Part shown: piece by piece, positions 44,169 through 54,167 of the stretch
Layout: every line of letters begins with the position of its first letter
Position numbering within the stretch: position 1 is the first letter of the stretch
Source: Sulfurivermis sp041678005
GTDB lineage: Bacteria > Pseudomonadota > Gammaproteobacteria > Thiohalomonadales > Thiohalomonadaceae
Assembly: GCA_041678005.1 (NCBI GenBank)
Contig: JBAYOW010000003.1
Coordinates: 29,953 to 93,952 of the forward strand
DNA length: 64,000 bases
Direction: 5' to 3'
Made by a program: the position numbers and the translations under genes
Notes under the pieces: model-generated
Database searches by the model: none
What the model was told of the DNA's origin: nothing
What the model saw: only the letters and a program-made list of their open reading frames with translations

Positions 44169-47063
44169 ATGCAGAAAGTCTTCTCCCCCGCCATCGCCCT
44201 GCTGAAACGCCTGGGCTACACCAAAAAATTCACCCTGCTGTGGCTGTTGTCCATGATTGCAATTGCTGTGGTGGTATACAGCCTGTTCGTCAGCCTTGAT
44301 CGGGTCATCCGTCCCTCGCAACAACAGCTGGAAGGACTCGCACTGTTCAAGCCGATCTCCAGGTCTGTGCAAGTCATTCAGTTGCACCGTGGAATTTCAG
44401 CCGCGCTACTTGGCGGTGGTGATAGCATGCGTGACAGGCTAGCCACCCTGGAAAAGGAAGTAGTGGCCACGTTTAATGCTATGGAACAAGTACTGCCTGC
44501 CAGCCTGACCTCTACTGAAGATTTTCAGCTTATAAGTTCAAACTGGGAGCAATTGCGCAAAGCGGGCCTGCATTTAACTATGGCCGAAAATTTTGCCGCG
44601 CACACTCACCTGATCGAGCAGCTCCAGCTATTCGAGGTGTTTGTCGCCGACGAATACAATCTGACGCTGGACCCGGAGCTCACCACGTTTTACCTAATCA
44701 ACACTGCCACCAAAAAATTACCGCACACGCTCGAACACCTTGGGCAAATTCGCGCATACGGCACCGGCATCCTCGCCAGCAAACACATTAACGAGATACA
44801 AAAGGCTGAATTCAAGATCATGACTGCCGAGCTCGATGATGCGCTCAGGCTACTCGACATCAACCTCGATAAAGCCATCCGTTATAACCCAACGATGTAT
44901 AAGTTACTCACATCGATATCCAGTGATATCGCCAGCTCTTCACAACAGGTCACAGGTCTGGTGGCATCGGATATCCTCACTGGCCATTTCGCCACACCAC
45001 TTGACGAATTCCTGGACATCGCCACGGCAGAAATAGACAGGAGTTATGCGCTGATGTATGACACCCTGCTGACGACCACCGAGTCCCTCATCCAGGCGCG
45101 CATCAACCTCGCAAAAAACACCTTGTACAAAAGCACCGGTATCGCCTTGCTGGCGTTTTTACTGGTGGTTTATCTGTCGGCCAGCATCTATTACGCGATC
45201 ATTGGCGACATCCGGTCGATCACGCGTTCCGCCCACGCCTTTGCCGATGGTGACCTGAACACGCGCATCAAACTCGGCACGCGCGACGAGCTCAGCTGGG
45301 TGGGCGACAGCTTCAATAAAATGGCCGACGGGTTCATTGCCATGCTTGAGGCGCGCCGCGAAGATGAAGCGCGCCTGCGCGCGACTATTGAAACTGCGAT
45401 GGATGCCGTGGTGCAGGTAAACACCGAAGGGATTATCACCGGCTGGAACAGCCAGGCGGAAAGGATTTTCGGCTGGAGCCGTGAGGAGGCAATCGGGCGG
45501 GCGCTGCACAAAACATGCATCCCACCACAACATTGTGAAGCACACCTTCGTGGTATGGAGCGTTTCATGGCCTCTGGCAAGGGAGCCATATTAAATTCAC
45601 GCGTGGAGCTACTGGGGCTGCACCGAGATGGCCACGAGTTCCCGATTGAAGTGGCTGTCACAGCAATTGAAGCGGCGGGCAAGTATGAGTTCAACGGCTT
45701 TATCCGCGACCTCACCAAACAAAAGCAATCTGAGGAACTGATCTGGAAACATGCCAATTTCGATACCCTGACCGGCCTGCCCAACCGCCATATGTTTCAC
45801 GACCGGCTGGCGCAGGAGCTCAAGAAATCGTACCGTGCCAACCTTAAAACCGCATTGCTGTTCATCGATCTCGACAAGTTCAAGGAAGTCAACGACTCGC
45901 TCGGGCACAGCATGGGCGACATCCTGCTGCAGGAAACGGCACGTCGCATCAGCGATTGTGTGTGCGTGACAGATACTGTGGCGCGCCTCGGTGGTGACGA
46001 ATTCGCCGTGATCCTGGCGGAGCTTGATAATACTGACAGCGTTGAGTTGATTGCCGAAAATATCCTGCAAAGCCTAGCCGACCCGTTCAAACTGGGTGAT
46101 GAAACACTCTACGTATCTGCCAGCATCGGCATCACTCTTTATCCCAACGATGCCACTGAGGTTGAAGGCCTGCTTAGAAACGCCGACCAGGCGATGTATG
46201 CCGCCAAGAACGAGGGCAACAATCGCTTCAGTTATTTTATGCCCTCCATGCAGGAGGCGGCGCAAAAAAGGTTACGCCTGACCAGCGAGCTGCGCGGCGC
46301 GCTGACGGCTGGCCAGTTTCTGATCTATTACCAACCCATCATGGATCTGGCGACAGGCCGCATCATCAAAGCGGAAGCCCTGATCCGCTGGCAGCATCCG
46401 AAGCGCGGCATGGTCAGCCCGGCTGAATTTATTCCGCTGGCTGAAGAAACCGGATTAATTATTGGCATCGGCAACTGGGTCTTCAGGGAAGCAACGCGCC
46501 AGCTTAAACAGTGGAGAACTCTTTATAACCCCGAGCTCCAGATCAGCGTTAATGTGTCACCTGTCCAACTCGGCAATGACATCGATAATTCATACAAGAC
46601 CTGGTTCAGTTATTTGCAGGAACTGGGGCTACCAGGTCACAGCGTGGCCATCGAAATTACCGAGAGCTTACTGCTGGATGCCGATTCCGGTATCACCGAC
46701 AAACTGCTCGAATTTAGCGACGCTGGCATCCAGGCGGCGATCGACGATTTCGGCACTGGCTATTCAGCGCTGTCATACCTTAAAAAATTCGATATCGACT
46801 ACCTGAAGATTGACCAGTCATTCGTGCGCGATCTGGAGACTGACCCAAACGACATGGCATTATCCGAGGCAATCATCGTCATGGCGCACAAGCTGGGCCT
46901 GAAGGTGATCGCAGAAGGGGTGGAAACGGAGGCACAGCGCATACTACTGACTGAGGCAGGTTGCGACTACGCACAAGGGTATCTGTTCTCAAAGCCAGTA
47001 CCGGCTGAAGCATTTGGGGAATTATTAAAAAAGCAGCAAGCAGAAAACAGTCACCAGACTTGA
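44169..47063 (+). CDS. Membrane HAMP-PAS-GGDEF-EAL signalling protein
   Basis: 964 residues. Two membrane helices (about 22-42 and 320-345) bracket a periplasmic helical sensor. Then come HAMP (about 345-390), PAS (about 400-510), GGDEF (intact, about 608-612) and EAL (E736 of AEALIRW; DDFGTGYSALSYL, KIDQSFVRD, EGVET and GYLFSKP all present). The inhibitory RxxD site is not conserved (CVTD). Sequence therefore allows both c-di-GMP synthesis and hydrolysis; net activity is unknown. ATG 44169 follows AGGA. It has no operon partner. Confidence 0.93.
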   Translation: MQKVFSPAIALLKRLGYTKKFTLLWLLSMIAIAVVVYSLFVSLDRVIRPSQQQLEGLALFKPISRSVQVIQLHRGISAALLGGGDSMRDRLATLEKEVVATFNAMEQVLPASLTSTEDFQLISSNWEQLRKAGLHLTMAENFAAHTHLIEQLQLFEVFVADEYNLTLDPELTTFYLINTATKKLPHTLEHLGQIRAYGTGILASKHINEIQKAEFKIMTAELDDALRLLDINLDKAIRYNPTMYKLLTSISSDIASSSQQVTGLVASDILTGHFATPLDEFLDIATAEIDRSYALMYDTLLTTTESLIQARINLAKNTLYKSTGIALLAFLLVVYLSASIYYAIIGDIRSITRSAHAFADGDLNTRIKLGTRDELSWVGDSFNKMADGFIAMLEARREDEARLRATIETAMDAVVQVNTEGIITGWNSQAERIFGWSREEAIGRALHKTCIPPQHCEAHLRGMERFMASGKGAILNSRVELLGLHRDGHEFPIEVAVTAIEAAGKYEFNGFIRDLTKQKQSEELIWKHANFDTLTGLPNRHMFHDRLAQELKKSYRANLKTALLFIDLDKFKEVNDSLGHSMGDILLQETARRISDCVCVTDTVARLGGDEFAVILAELDNTDSVELIAENILQSLADPFKLGDETLYVSASIGITLYPNDATEVEGLLRNADQAMYAAKNEGNNRFSYFMPSMQEAAQKRLRLTSELRGALTAGQFLIYYQPIMDLATGRIIKAEALIRWQHPKRGMVSPAEFIPLAEETGLIIGIGNWVFREATRQLKQWRTLYNPELQISVNVSPVQLGNDIDNSYKTWFSYLQELGLPGHSVAIEITESLLLDADSGITDKLLEFSDAGIQAAIDDFGTGYSALSYLKKFDIDYLKIDQSFVRDLETDPNDMALSEAIIVMAHKLGLKVIAEGVETEAQRILLTEAGCDYAQGYLFSKPVPAEAFGELLKKQQAENSHQT

Positions 47064-47377
47064 TCCTGAAAACCACAGTTGGAAATTGCAGGAGTAAACC
47101 GTAATCATGATCGAGCGGAATACGGGCTGCGAACACCAATATAAAAGTCGTCAGAAATCATCCCACCGGCTCGGTTGCACGCCTTTATTTTAAAACAACA
47201 TCTTTAGCATCATTGGAACTTGTTTTAGCCCCTGGAACGACTTCGCTTTGTTTGCCTGCTAAACTCAAAGGGTAGTCCAGTGCTGCGAAAGCAGATACTG
47301 TAATCGTTACAGCGATAGCCGCAAATACAGGGCGCCGCTGTACAAAAAATTGCTAAAGGTTCAGGAGATAGCAAGTA
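47064..47377. other. Intergenic gap without a confident gene
   Basis: 314 bp between the GGDEF-EAL gene and ydbH. The minus strand holds a short frame reading like a signal peptide (VFAAIAVTITVSAFA) followed by about 30 residues to a stop near 47190, but it has no start codon after its upstream stop. AGGAG near 47362 serves ydbH. Nothing else was recognised. Confidence 0.6.
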
Positions 47378-50092
47378 ATGCGTATTGCCTGGAAGCCACT
47401 CGGATGGGGGCTATTAGCTGTTCTGGTGCTCGCCGTACTGTTGAGCGTGCTGGCGGCTCGCCATCTCTGGAAGGCAACACTGCAACAGAACGGGATTGAA
47501 ACGCTGGAATGGACGGGACTGGATTTGTCTTTCAGTGGGGTATCAGTGCGCCAGCTAACGCTCACCCAGTCACAGCCAGCGGGAGATGTTGCCTTGCAGG
47601 CCAGGGAGCTGGAACTTGCTTGGCGCTGGCGTGGATGGGGAGCAGGATGGCAGCCACGATTAACGGCACTGACAGCCGAATACGTGGAGCTGGACTGGCA
47701 CACAAAAACCGATGAGCAGCCAGAATCTGCGCCGTCACAACCGAATCAGTGGCCACCTGAATTGCCTGTCTGGCTGCCTGCGAAAATTGTCATTCAGAGC
47801 TTTCGCGCAACCCTGCCTTGTGAGACAGGCCGATGCCCCTTGACAGGGTTTTTGTCGATTACCAGCTCGCCGATCGAACCGTCTGTAAACTCCGCTACAC
47901 CTTCGCTCACAAACCAACGACTTCCCATACAGGCCCAACTGCAACTTGACCATGAAGGCCATCAACTCGGCGTGCTGGCAAAGCTTGATGGCTCCTGGCT
48001 TGACGAGCTGAACTTTAACGCCGAATTGACACTCGATGGTACCCGCTATCTATCGGCGGAATCATATTACAGCCAGCATCATAAAGATGGATTGGTATCC
48101 TGGCGTGGTTCAGTTGAGATGCCGGATTTACCGCAGACAGACTGGCTGCTGGCCTGGTTGCAAAGCTGGCAGAGCATTCCGACACAGCAGTGGCCGGAAC
48201 AGCCAGATACTGGCTCCGCAGCAGCGCACTGGCAATTACAGGGGGCGAACGACAAAACTTTTCTGGCGGGCGCGACAGGTAGCGTGAACATCCATGCGCA
48301 ATTACCGCAGCCATGGCCCGCGCCCGGGCTGGGGGAAATTAGTGGCAATGTGGAAATTGCCCTCAAGGCTGATCGGGGCCAGTGGCAGCCGGAAACCCTG
48401 CAGGTCGATATGGAACTGAGTCACCCGGCGGGCTGGATCACAAAAGTGCCACCGCAGCTGCGCCCAGACACTCTTGTACTATCAATCCGGCCTGCTCAGG
48501 ACCTATTGCTCTCTTCTGCCAATTCATCTCCTGGCATGGCTGGCGCTGAACAAACTTTGCTACCGCTAAACGTGGAGTTAAATAGCCGTGGGGGAGCCAA
48601 TATTGCACTGCATTCACATCTTGCAGTCACCACCAAAGCACCATGGCTCGTGCAGCTAGGCAAAACCCAATTAACAGCAGCGGTGCCCCAACTGGAGGCG
48701 GCCGGCTGGATGCTGAGCAAGCCCAGATTGCAAATCACGCTGACCGGCCAACTGAATGCTGCTCGTGCGGTGCTGAAAATCGACGAACCGACGATACTGG
48801 AAGTCGACCAGCTGGAGCCACTTCCCGACACGACGACAGAAACTACAAAAGAGACACTGCTCAAAGGCCGCCGTGCCGATTTATCCAATACGGGCCTGGA
48901 AGCCCGTTACCAGCTGGAACAGGGCACGCTGGATCAGCTGTCTGTGAGCGGAACAATCGGCCTGAGCGCAAAGCAAATCAAACATCCACAGCTACTGGTC
49001 CAGTCCTGGCAGTTCAATGGCAAGCTAAGCAGTGATCTGGCTCACACGGATCTTTCTGGTGTGCTTAAGGCCAAAAGCGGAACAGCAATGAATGTCGATC
49101 TAAGTTTCCCGTACCAGGGTCTCTTGCGGCTCGAAGGCAAGATGCGGGTGAGTGGAGAAAATGAAGCCGATGCGCTGGCGCGCGTGCTCACAGCATGGCC
49201 GCCACTACTTACAATATCTGGCGGCAACGTCAGTGCCAATGCCGCTTATGAACAACCGCAACACGGCGCAATGCGCTTGACTGGAAAGCTTGTATTTGCC
49301 GATTGGAGCGGCACATACGACCGTACAGCCTGGAGCAGGATGAATGGTATCGCTGAATTCCTTCTTGAAAATGACCGCATCAGTGTGACAACAGCAAAAC
49401 TTACTGTAGAGGAAGTGAACCCTGGACTACCCATAGGGCCAATACTCGTAGCGGGTGGATACCAGGCACCACTGGCGCAGCTGACCGCCGGGCTGTTAAC
49501 TCTGGAACAGGTCAGCTCCGGTGCGCTTGGTGGAGATGCGCGGATCCACGCTGGCGGCTGGGATCTATCCCAGGCACCTGTAGAAATTCCCGTCGAGATC
49601 AATCAGCTCAGTCTTGCGCAACTTTTGCAGATATACCCTACTGAGGGGCTGGCAGGTACTGGTATTCTCAGTGGCACCGTGCCTTTGCTGTTCGATCCTG
49701 CTAGCGGAATACGGGTAGAACGGGGGCGGATTGATGCGCTCAAACCAGGCGGGCAGTTGCAGCTACCAGCCGAGCGGCTGAAGGCGCTTGCCAGCCAGAG
49801 TGAATCCATGCAGCAAATCGCACAGGCTCTGGAGAATTTTCACTACTCTGTTCTTGATAGTGGTATCGACTATGATCAGGACGGTACGCTGATACTGAAG
49901 CTGCGCCTTATAGGTAGCAGCCCGGAAGTCGGCGACGGCCAGCAAGTTGTGCTGAATATCACTCTGGAGGAGAATATTCCCGCGCTGCTTACCACCCTGC
50001 AGTTAAGTGGCAGAGTGAGCGATACTGTTACGGATAGAGTTAAAAAAATACTGCAAAAACGTGAGCAAAAGTCGATCGACCTGTTAGAGTAG
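47378..50092 (+). CDS. ydbH: YdbH family AsmA-like intermembrane protein
   Basis: 904 residues: one N-terminal membrane anchor (WGLLAVLVLAVLLSVLAA), then a very long periplasmic beta-rich region, ending in the conserved GTGILSGTVPLLFDPASGIR and an amphipathic tail. YdbH belongs to the AsmA-like bridge proteins that move phospholipids between inner and outer membranes and works with the small lipoprotein YnbE, whose gene follows by 24 bp. ATG 47378 is preceded by AGGAG at 10 bases. Length is close to E. coli YdbH (879). Confidence 0.88.
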   Translation: MRIAWKPLGWGLLAVLVLAVLLSVLAARHLWKATLQQNGIETLEWTGLDLSFSGVSVRQLTLTQSQPAGDVALQARELELAWRWRGWGAGWQPRLTALTAEYVELDWHTKTDEQPESAPSQPNQWPPELPVWLPAKIVIQSFRATLPCETGRCPLTGFLSITSSPIEPSVNSATPSLTNQRLPIQAQLQLDHEGHQLGVLAKLDGSWLDELNFNAELTLDGTRYLSAESYYSQHHKDGLVSWRGSVEMPDLPQTDWLLAWLQSWQSIPTQQWPEQPDTGSAAAHWQLQGANDKTFLAGATGSVNIHAQLPQPWPAPGLGEISGNVEIALKADRGQWQPETLQVDMELSHPAGWITKVPPQLRPDTLVLSIRPAQDLLLSSANSSPGMAGAEQTLLPLNVELNSRGGANIALHSHLAVTTKAPWLVQLGKTQLTAAVPQLEAAGWMLSKPRLQITLTGQLNAARAVLKIDEPTILEVDQLEPLPDTTTETTKETLLKGRRADLSNTGLEARYQLEQGTLDQLSVSGTIGLSAKQIKHPQLLVQSWQFNGKLSSDLAHTDLSGVLKAKSGTAMNVDLSFPYQGLLRLEGKMRVSGENEADALARVLTAWPPLLTISGGNVSANAAYEQPQHGAMRLTGKLVFADWSGTYDRTAWSRMNGIAEFLLENDRISVTTAKLTVEEVNPGLPIGPILVAGGYQAPLAQLTAGLLTLEQVSSGALGGDARIHAGGWDLSQAPVEIPVEINQLSLAQLLQIYPTEGLAGTGILSGTVPLLFDPASGIRVERGRIDALKPGGQLQLPAERLKALASQSESMQQIAQALENFHYSVLDSGIDYDQDGTLILKLRLIGSSPEVGDGQQVVLNITLEENIPALLTTLQLSGRVSDTVTDRVKKILQKREQKSIDLLE

Positions 50093-50116
50093 AAGGTAAC
50101 AAAGGAGCACACTGAA

Positions 50117-50332
50117 ATGACGCGATATGGTTCAAGATTTTCCCGGCGCGTGTCCGCCCTGTTCATCAGCCTGATTATGGGCGGCTTGCTGCTAGCTTGC
50201 ACCCCGACCGTTCAGGTGGCTGCACCGAAGGAGCCGATCACCGTTAATTTGAACGTAAAAATCCAGCATGAAATTTACATAAAGGTCGATAAGGATGTGG
50301 ATAAACTGTTCAGCGAAAAAGGCCTGTTCTGA
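50117..50332 (+). CDS. ynbE: YnbE-like outer-membrane lipoprotein
   Basis: A 71-residue lipoprotein with lipobox LLAC at about residue 29 and the YnbE motif VQVAAPKEPITVNLNVKIQH, followed by EIYIKVDKDVDKLF. YnbE stacks as a beta structure on the C-terminus of YdbH to complete the bridge to the outer membrane. The gene is in the standard ydbH-ynbE-ydbL order, with AAAGGAG before the ATG. Confidence 0.9.
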   Translation: MTRYGSRFSRRVSALFISLIMGGLLLACTPTVQVAAPKEPITVNLNVKIQHEIYIKVDKDVDKLFSEKGLF

Positions 50333-50376
50333 TTGAATTGTTGTTTTATACATAGCTAATTATTAAGGAGTTGACC

Positions 50377-50721
50377 ATGACATTATTCGCACGATTCAGT
50401 GCCATGATATTAGCGCTGTGCCTGGTCTTACCAGCCATGGCCATGAGCCTTGATGAATCAAAAAACGCCCTCGAATCCGCGAAGAGTCAGGGTCTGATCG
50501 GTGAAACGCCATCTGGCTATCTGGCTCCAGTGAGCTCCGATCAGAAGGCTCAAGAGATTGTGAAAGCAATAAATGATGCCCGGCGCGAGGCTTACAAGGA
50601 GATATCTTAAAAACACGGCATTGCGCTTACCCAGGTAGAGACAGTGGCAGGCCAGAAAGCGGTCGAAAAAACACCGCCAGGACAGTACATCCAGGTTAAT
50701 GGTAAATGGGTCAAGAAATAA
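50377..50721 (+). pseudogene. ydbL: ydbL interrupted by an in-frame TAA
   Basis: ATG 50377 (AAGGAG 6 bases upstream) opens a signal-peptide protein matching YdbL: LESAKSQGLIGETPSGYLAP then DARREAYKEIS. A TAA at 50608-50610 stops it after 77 residues. Translation in the same frame after the stop restores the rest of the family sequence, ending TPPGQYIQVNGKWVKK and TAA at 50721, so the stop is a nonsense change, not the natural end. In E. coli YdbL is thought to control YnbE assembly. The truncated product lacks the conserved C-terminus and is probably inactive, unless suppressed or a sequencing error. Confidence 0.88.
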
Positions 50722-50752
50722 GAACTGAACAGTCACGACTGAGAGCTGTTGT

Positions 50753-52322
50753 ATGGAAAAGTGAGCAGTTGACGTTGCCATTATCGGTGCAGGCACTGCC
50801 GGAATGGTGGCTTATCGGCAGGTACGGAAGCTAAGGAAGCGCTGAATAATGTTGGCGAGGCAGTCAGGGCTAGGCAAAAAACGACGAAAAAGCGCAGTTT
50901 ACACGTAGTAAATGAGCATTTTGAGTCGTTTTTTAACACCGCCCTGATAACGCAGGTAATTATTCAGCGTTTCCCTAAGCGACCAAGTGGTTCTGATTGA
51001 AGGGGGACAGTACGGAACCAGCTGCGCCAGAGTTGGCTGCATGCCGAGTAAGTTGCTGATAGCGGCCGCCGATAACGCCAATCAGATGAGCTTGGGTGAA
51101 CTGTTCGGAATTTCCCCTGGCGGCATCACGGTAGATGGAAAACGGGTGATGGCTCGGGTGCGCTCAGAGCGCGATCGTTTTGTCGCTGCGACTGTCCGCT
51201 CTGTTGAGAAATACCCCGAATCTCATCGTATCCAGGGTCATGCGCGGTTTGCCGCACCTGACCGGCTGGTCGTCGGCAACGAAATTGAAATTCAAGCACA
51301 GCGTATTATCATCGCCACCGGCTCCCGCCCCAATATTCCGGATTTTCTGCGAGCAGCGAAAGATCGACTGATAGTCAGTGATGATGTTTTTGCCTGGCAG
51401 GACCTTCCTGAATCCATTGTAGTCTTTGGGCCTGGAGTTATTGGCCTGGAACTGGGGCAGGCCCTTAGTCGCCTCGGTGTACGGATAAGAATGTTCGGTA
51501 TCGGCGGTGCAGTCGGGCCAATCCAGGACAACAGCATTCGTGAGTACGCACTGCGATGTTTCAATGAAGAGTTCCCGCTAGATCCGGATAGTGATGTAAA
51601 ACGGATTGAGCGGGTGAGTGATGGTGTAGCTGTCACTTTCACTGATGGCAACGCTGGTGAGAAAACAGAAATCTTTGAGTACCTGCTCGCCGCCACAGGA
51701 CGCAGCTCTAACGTCGATAGCCTGGATATTCATAATGCAGAGATCGAACTGGACAAAACAGGCGTGCCGGTATTTGATCCGCACACCCTGCGCTGTGGCC
51801 AGAGCCATATTTTTATTGCAGGCGATGCTAACAACAGCTTGCCACTACTGCATGAAGCTGCAGACGAGGGGCGAATTGCCGACAATAATGCAGCATCTTA
51901 TCCAGATGTTCGCACTGGCCTCAGGCAAACGCCACTTGCCATCGTATTTACCGATCCGCAAATAGCCACAGTAGGGTTGACGATCGAGCAGGTAGACAAG
52001 CGCTGCCAGGGCCGGTTCACGGTGGGTGAAGTGTCATTTGAAAACAAGGGCCGCAGCCGCATAATCGCTAAAAATAGCGGGCTCCTGAGGCTCTATGGTG
52101 AGCATGGCAGCGGTCTGTTGATGGGCGCAGAAATGTTTGCGCCCGGCCGCCGAGCACATTGCTCACCTGCTCGCCTGTTCAGTACAGCGGCAGCTGACGG
52201 TCAGCGAAATACTAGAGATGCCGTTCTACCACCCGGTTATTGAAGAAGGGTTGAGGACGGCACTGAAGGATCTTAACCGCAATCTCAGCATTGACCCGGC
52301 TCCGGAGAAAGGTTCCATGTAA
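50753..52322 (+). pseudogene. Dihydrolipoyl dehydrogenase-like gene split by a MITE, with further lesions
   Basis: A class I pyridine-nucleotide disulphide oxidoreductase: VDVAIIGAGTAGMVAYRQ (FAD site), CARVGC redox cysteines with MPSKLLIAAADNA, ATGSRPNIPDFL, GPGVIGLELGQAL (NAD site), FIAGDANNSLPLLHEAADEG and EMPFYHPVIEEGL. Three breaks: an in-frame TGA at 50762-50764 just after ATG 50753 (or a +1 T nearby); MITE copy 3 at 50835-50974 after VRKL; and an extra C near 52142-52144 that shifts the last 60 codons. Removing the MITE with one CTAA and the extra C restores about 474 residues. Coding sense is otherwise preserved, so decay is recent. Confidence 0.92.
50835..50974. mobile_element. MITE-like element, copy 3, inserted in a gene
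   Basis: A 140-bp copy, GGAAGCGCTGAATAA to TTATTCAGCGTTTCC, with direct CTAA at 50831-50834 and 50975-50978. Reading across the empty site (CGG AAG CTA AGC GAC) restores the host protein frame R-K-L-S-D, which proves the boundaries and the 4-bp duplication. Confidence 0.96.
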
Positions 52323-52687
52323 TGCAGGCCGGGCGTGTAAGTCTGATTTAACTATTAACCCGCACTATTGACGGCGACAAGTGCAGCATTTACCACTCGT
52401 CGGATTGCGTGCCACGCCCCCGCCACCCAGTCGCCCATGCCCGCCGGCCTGCATCTGAGTGGGCAAAAAGCACCGCGAGATCTGTCTGACCAAGAACTTG
52501 TCCAGCACTACCTGGTAGATTTAGTGCAAACTATGACCAGTCAACATTTTGCTGCTTTACAAAAACATTTGCTTGGCATTTACATGAAACCCTTATCTCG
52601 TACATGTCGCACCGCCGCATAATCGCCTGTTGACAGTGTGAATTCATCAGAATTTCTTTTGGATTCAGATGCCATAAGCAGTCTGTC
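52323..52687. other. Intergenic gap, no confident gene
   Basis: 365 bp between the lpd-like pseudogene and the outer-membrane-factor pseudogene. An 84-codon frame (ACG/ATG region 52368-52622, ending KPLSRTCRTAA) has no ribosome site or recognisable motif. It could be a remnant or chance. No repeat of the two families is seen. Confidence 0.5.
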
Positions 52688-54130
52688 TCAGGATCGCACA
52701 TCCCAACCGCCGCCCAGCGCCTTGTACAATGCGATCAGATCAATAGCGGTAGCAGTATATGTGCGAACGTAGATATCTTCGACATCGCGCAACAAGCGTT
52801 CCTCGCTCAGCAGGTCGGTAAGCGCGATATCACCTTCTGTAAACCGCATTTGTGCGTGAGCGTAGCTGCGGCGCGTAGCCTCTACTGCGGCATGTTGACG
52901 CTGCACCGCATCAAGGCCCAAACGATAATTACTCAGTGCACGCTCGGCATCACCCAGGGCACTCAGCACCGCTTGCTCGTAGGCAAGAGCAGCCTGCTGT
53001 TGTCGTGCTTCGCTGGCGCGGATTTCTGCACGTACGCGACCTCCATCGAACACGCGTCAGGAGATCAGCGGCGCGATAGCAAATGTCTGACTGCTGGCTG
53101 AGAATAAATCACTTGAACTTAAAGACTGAAAGCCACCATTGGCACCGATCATAAGCTTCGGAAACAGCTCTGCGCTCACCACACCTATATCTGCGCTGCT
53201 AGCGGCCAGATGACGTTCTGCGGCATGCACATCAGGTCGCCGACGTAGTACATCAGCGCGTTCACCCACCGGGAAATTGGTCAACACAATTTCTTGTGCG
53301 GCAGTGTCGAGCAGGGTCAACTCTTCTTCTGGTGGAGCACCCAGTAAAACTCCCAGGCCCAACACGGCAGCACGTGCGCGTGCGCGGATACCAGGCAGCG
53401 CAGTCTCGGCGACGGCCAGACGCGCTTGCGCGGTGTCGACATCAGCTTGAGCTAGGTCTCCTGCTTCAAAGCGCTTGCGTACAAGATTGAGGGTTTGCTT
53501 CAAAGTTTCCACCGAGGCTTCGCGCGCAGCCAGCTCGCGTTGTGCGCCACGTAGAGTAAGGTAACTACGCGCAACTTCGGCAGCTACACTGATGCGTGCA
53601 TTAATAGCATCGGCCTGCACGGCTTGTAGAGTAGCTTCAGCACTTTCAACAGTGCGTTGGGTTCTGCCAAACAGATCGATTTCCCATGCGGCGTCAAAGC
53701 CAGCTTCATAGATCGTCTGGTCACGATCCATTCCAGGTATAGAGCCGATAGGCAGTGGCCCGTTTTCACTTTGCCGATGCCGAGTTACGCTACCAGCTAC
53801 ATCAATGGATGGTGCGTAAGCACCGGTAGCGCGGTCGCGTAGCGCACGAGCCTCAAGAATTCGCGCCTGTGCGTGACGCAGCTCAAGATTGTCAGAGAGC
53901 GCAGTAGTAACTAGCCGGTCAAGTACAGGATCGCCCAGTGACGTCCACCAGTTTGACAGGTCGATATCGGCCTGTGCAGTTTCCTCGGGCTGCGTCCATC
54001 CACTGCCGGTATTAACTTGTGGCGGTCCGCGGTAGTCAGGGCCTATGGCGCAAGCGCCAAGCAGAAATGCGCTTAGCGCGACCACCGGCGCTCGTACTAC
54101 GCAGAGCCGAATAATCGTTGTGCCAGTCAT
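52688..54130 (-). pseudogene. Outer-membrane efflux lipoprotein (NodT/OprM type) with in-frame TGA
   Basis: ATG 54130 opens a lipoprotein signal (LLGACAIGPDYRGP) and an OprM/NodT-family outer-membrane factor with the duplicated alpha-helical TolC fold (ARSYLTLRGAQRELAAREAS, RRRPDVHAAERHLAASSADI). A TGA at 53059-53057 (codon 358) falls where the family has Trp (LISWRVFDGGR is expected; the sequence reads LIS, stop, RVFDGGR). The same frame continues intact to 52688, giving 480 codons in all. The product would lose about 120 residues and probably not form a channel. It is the terminal gene of the ABC exporter operon. Confidence 0.9.
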
Positions 54131-54167
54131 GTTAACTCCGTCATATATATGAGTATGGAATAGGAGA

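Noticed and set aside
47180..47360. Minus-strand signal-peptide-like reading frame (VFAAIAVTITVSAFA)
   Set aside because: No start codon exists between its upstream in-frame TAG and the hydrophobic segment, so it cannot be called a gene as read.
52368..52622. 84-codon frame between two pseudogenes
   Set aside because: No motif, no ribosome site, odd composition; described as a gap instead.
50762..53059. Idea that TGA is recoded (Trp or Sec) in this segment
   Set aside because: TGA ends several intact genes in the window (for example nirH, atpQ and nirN), and the other lesions here are TAA, frameshifts and an insertion, so decay explains all of them better.
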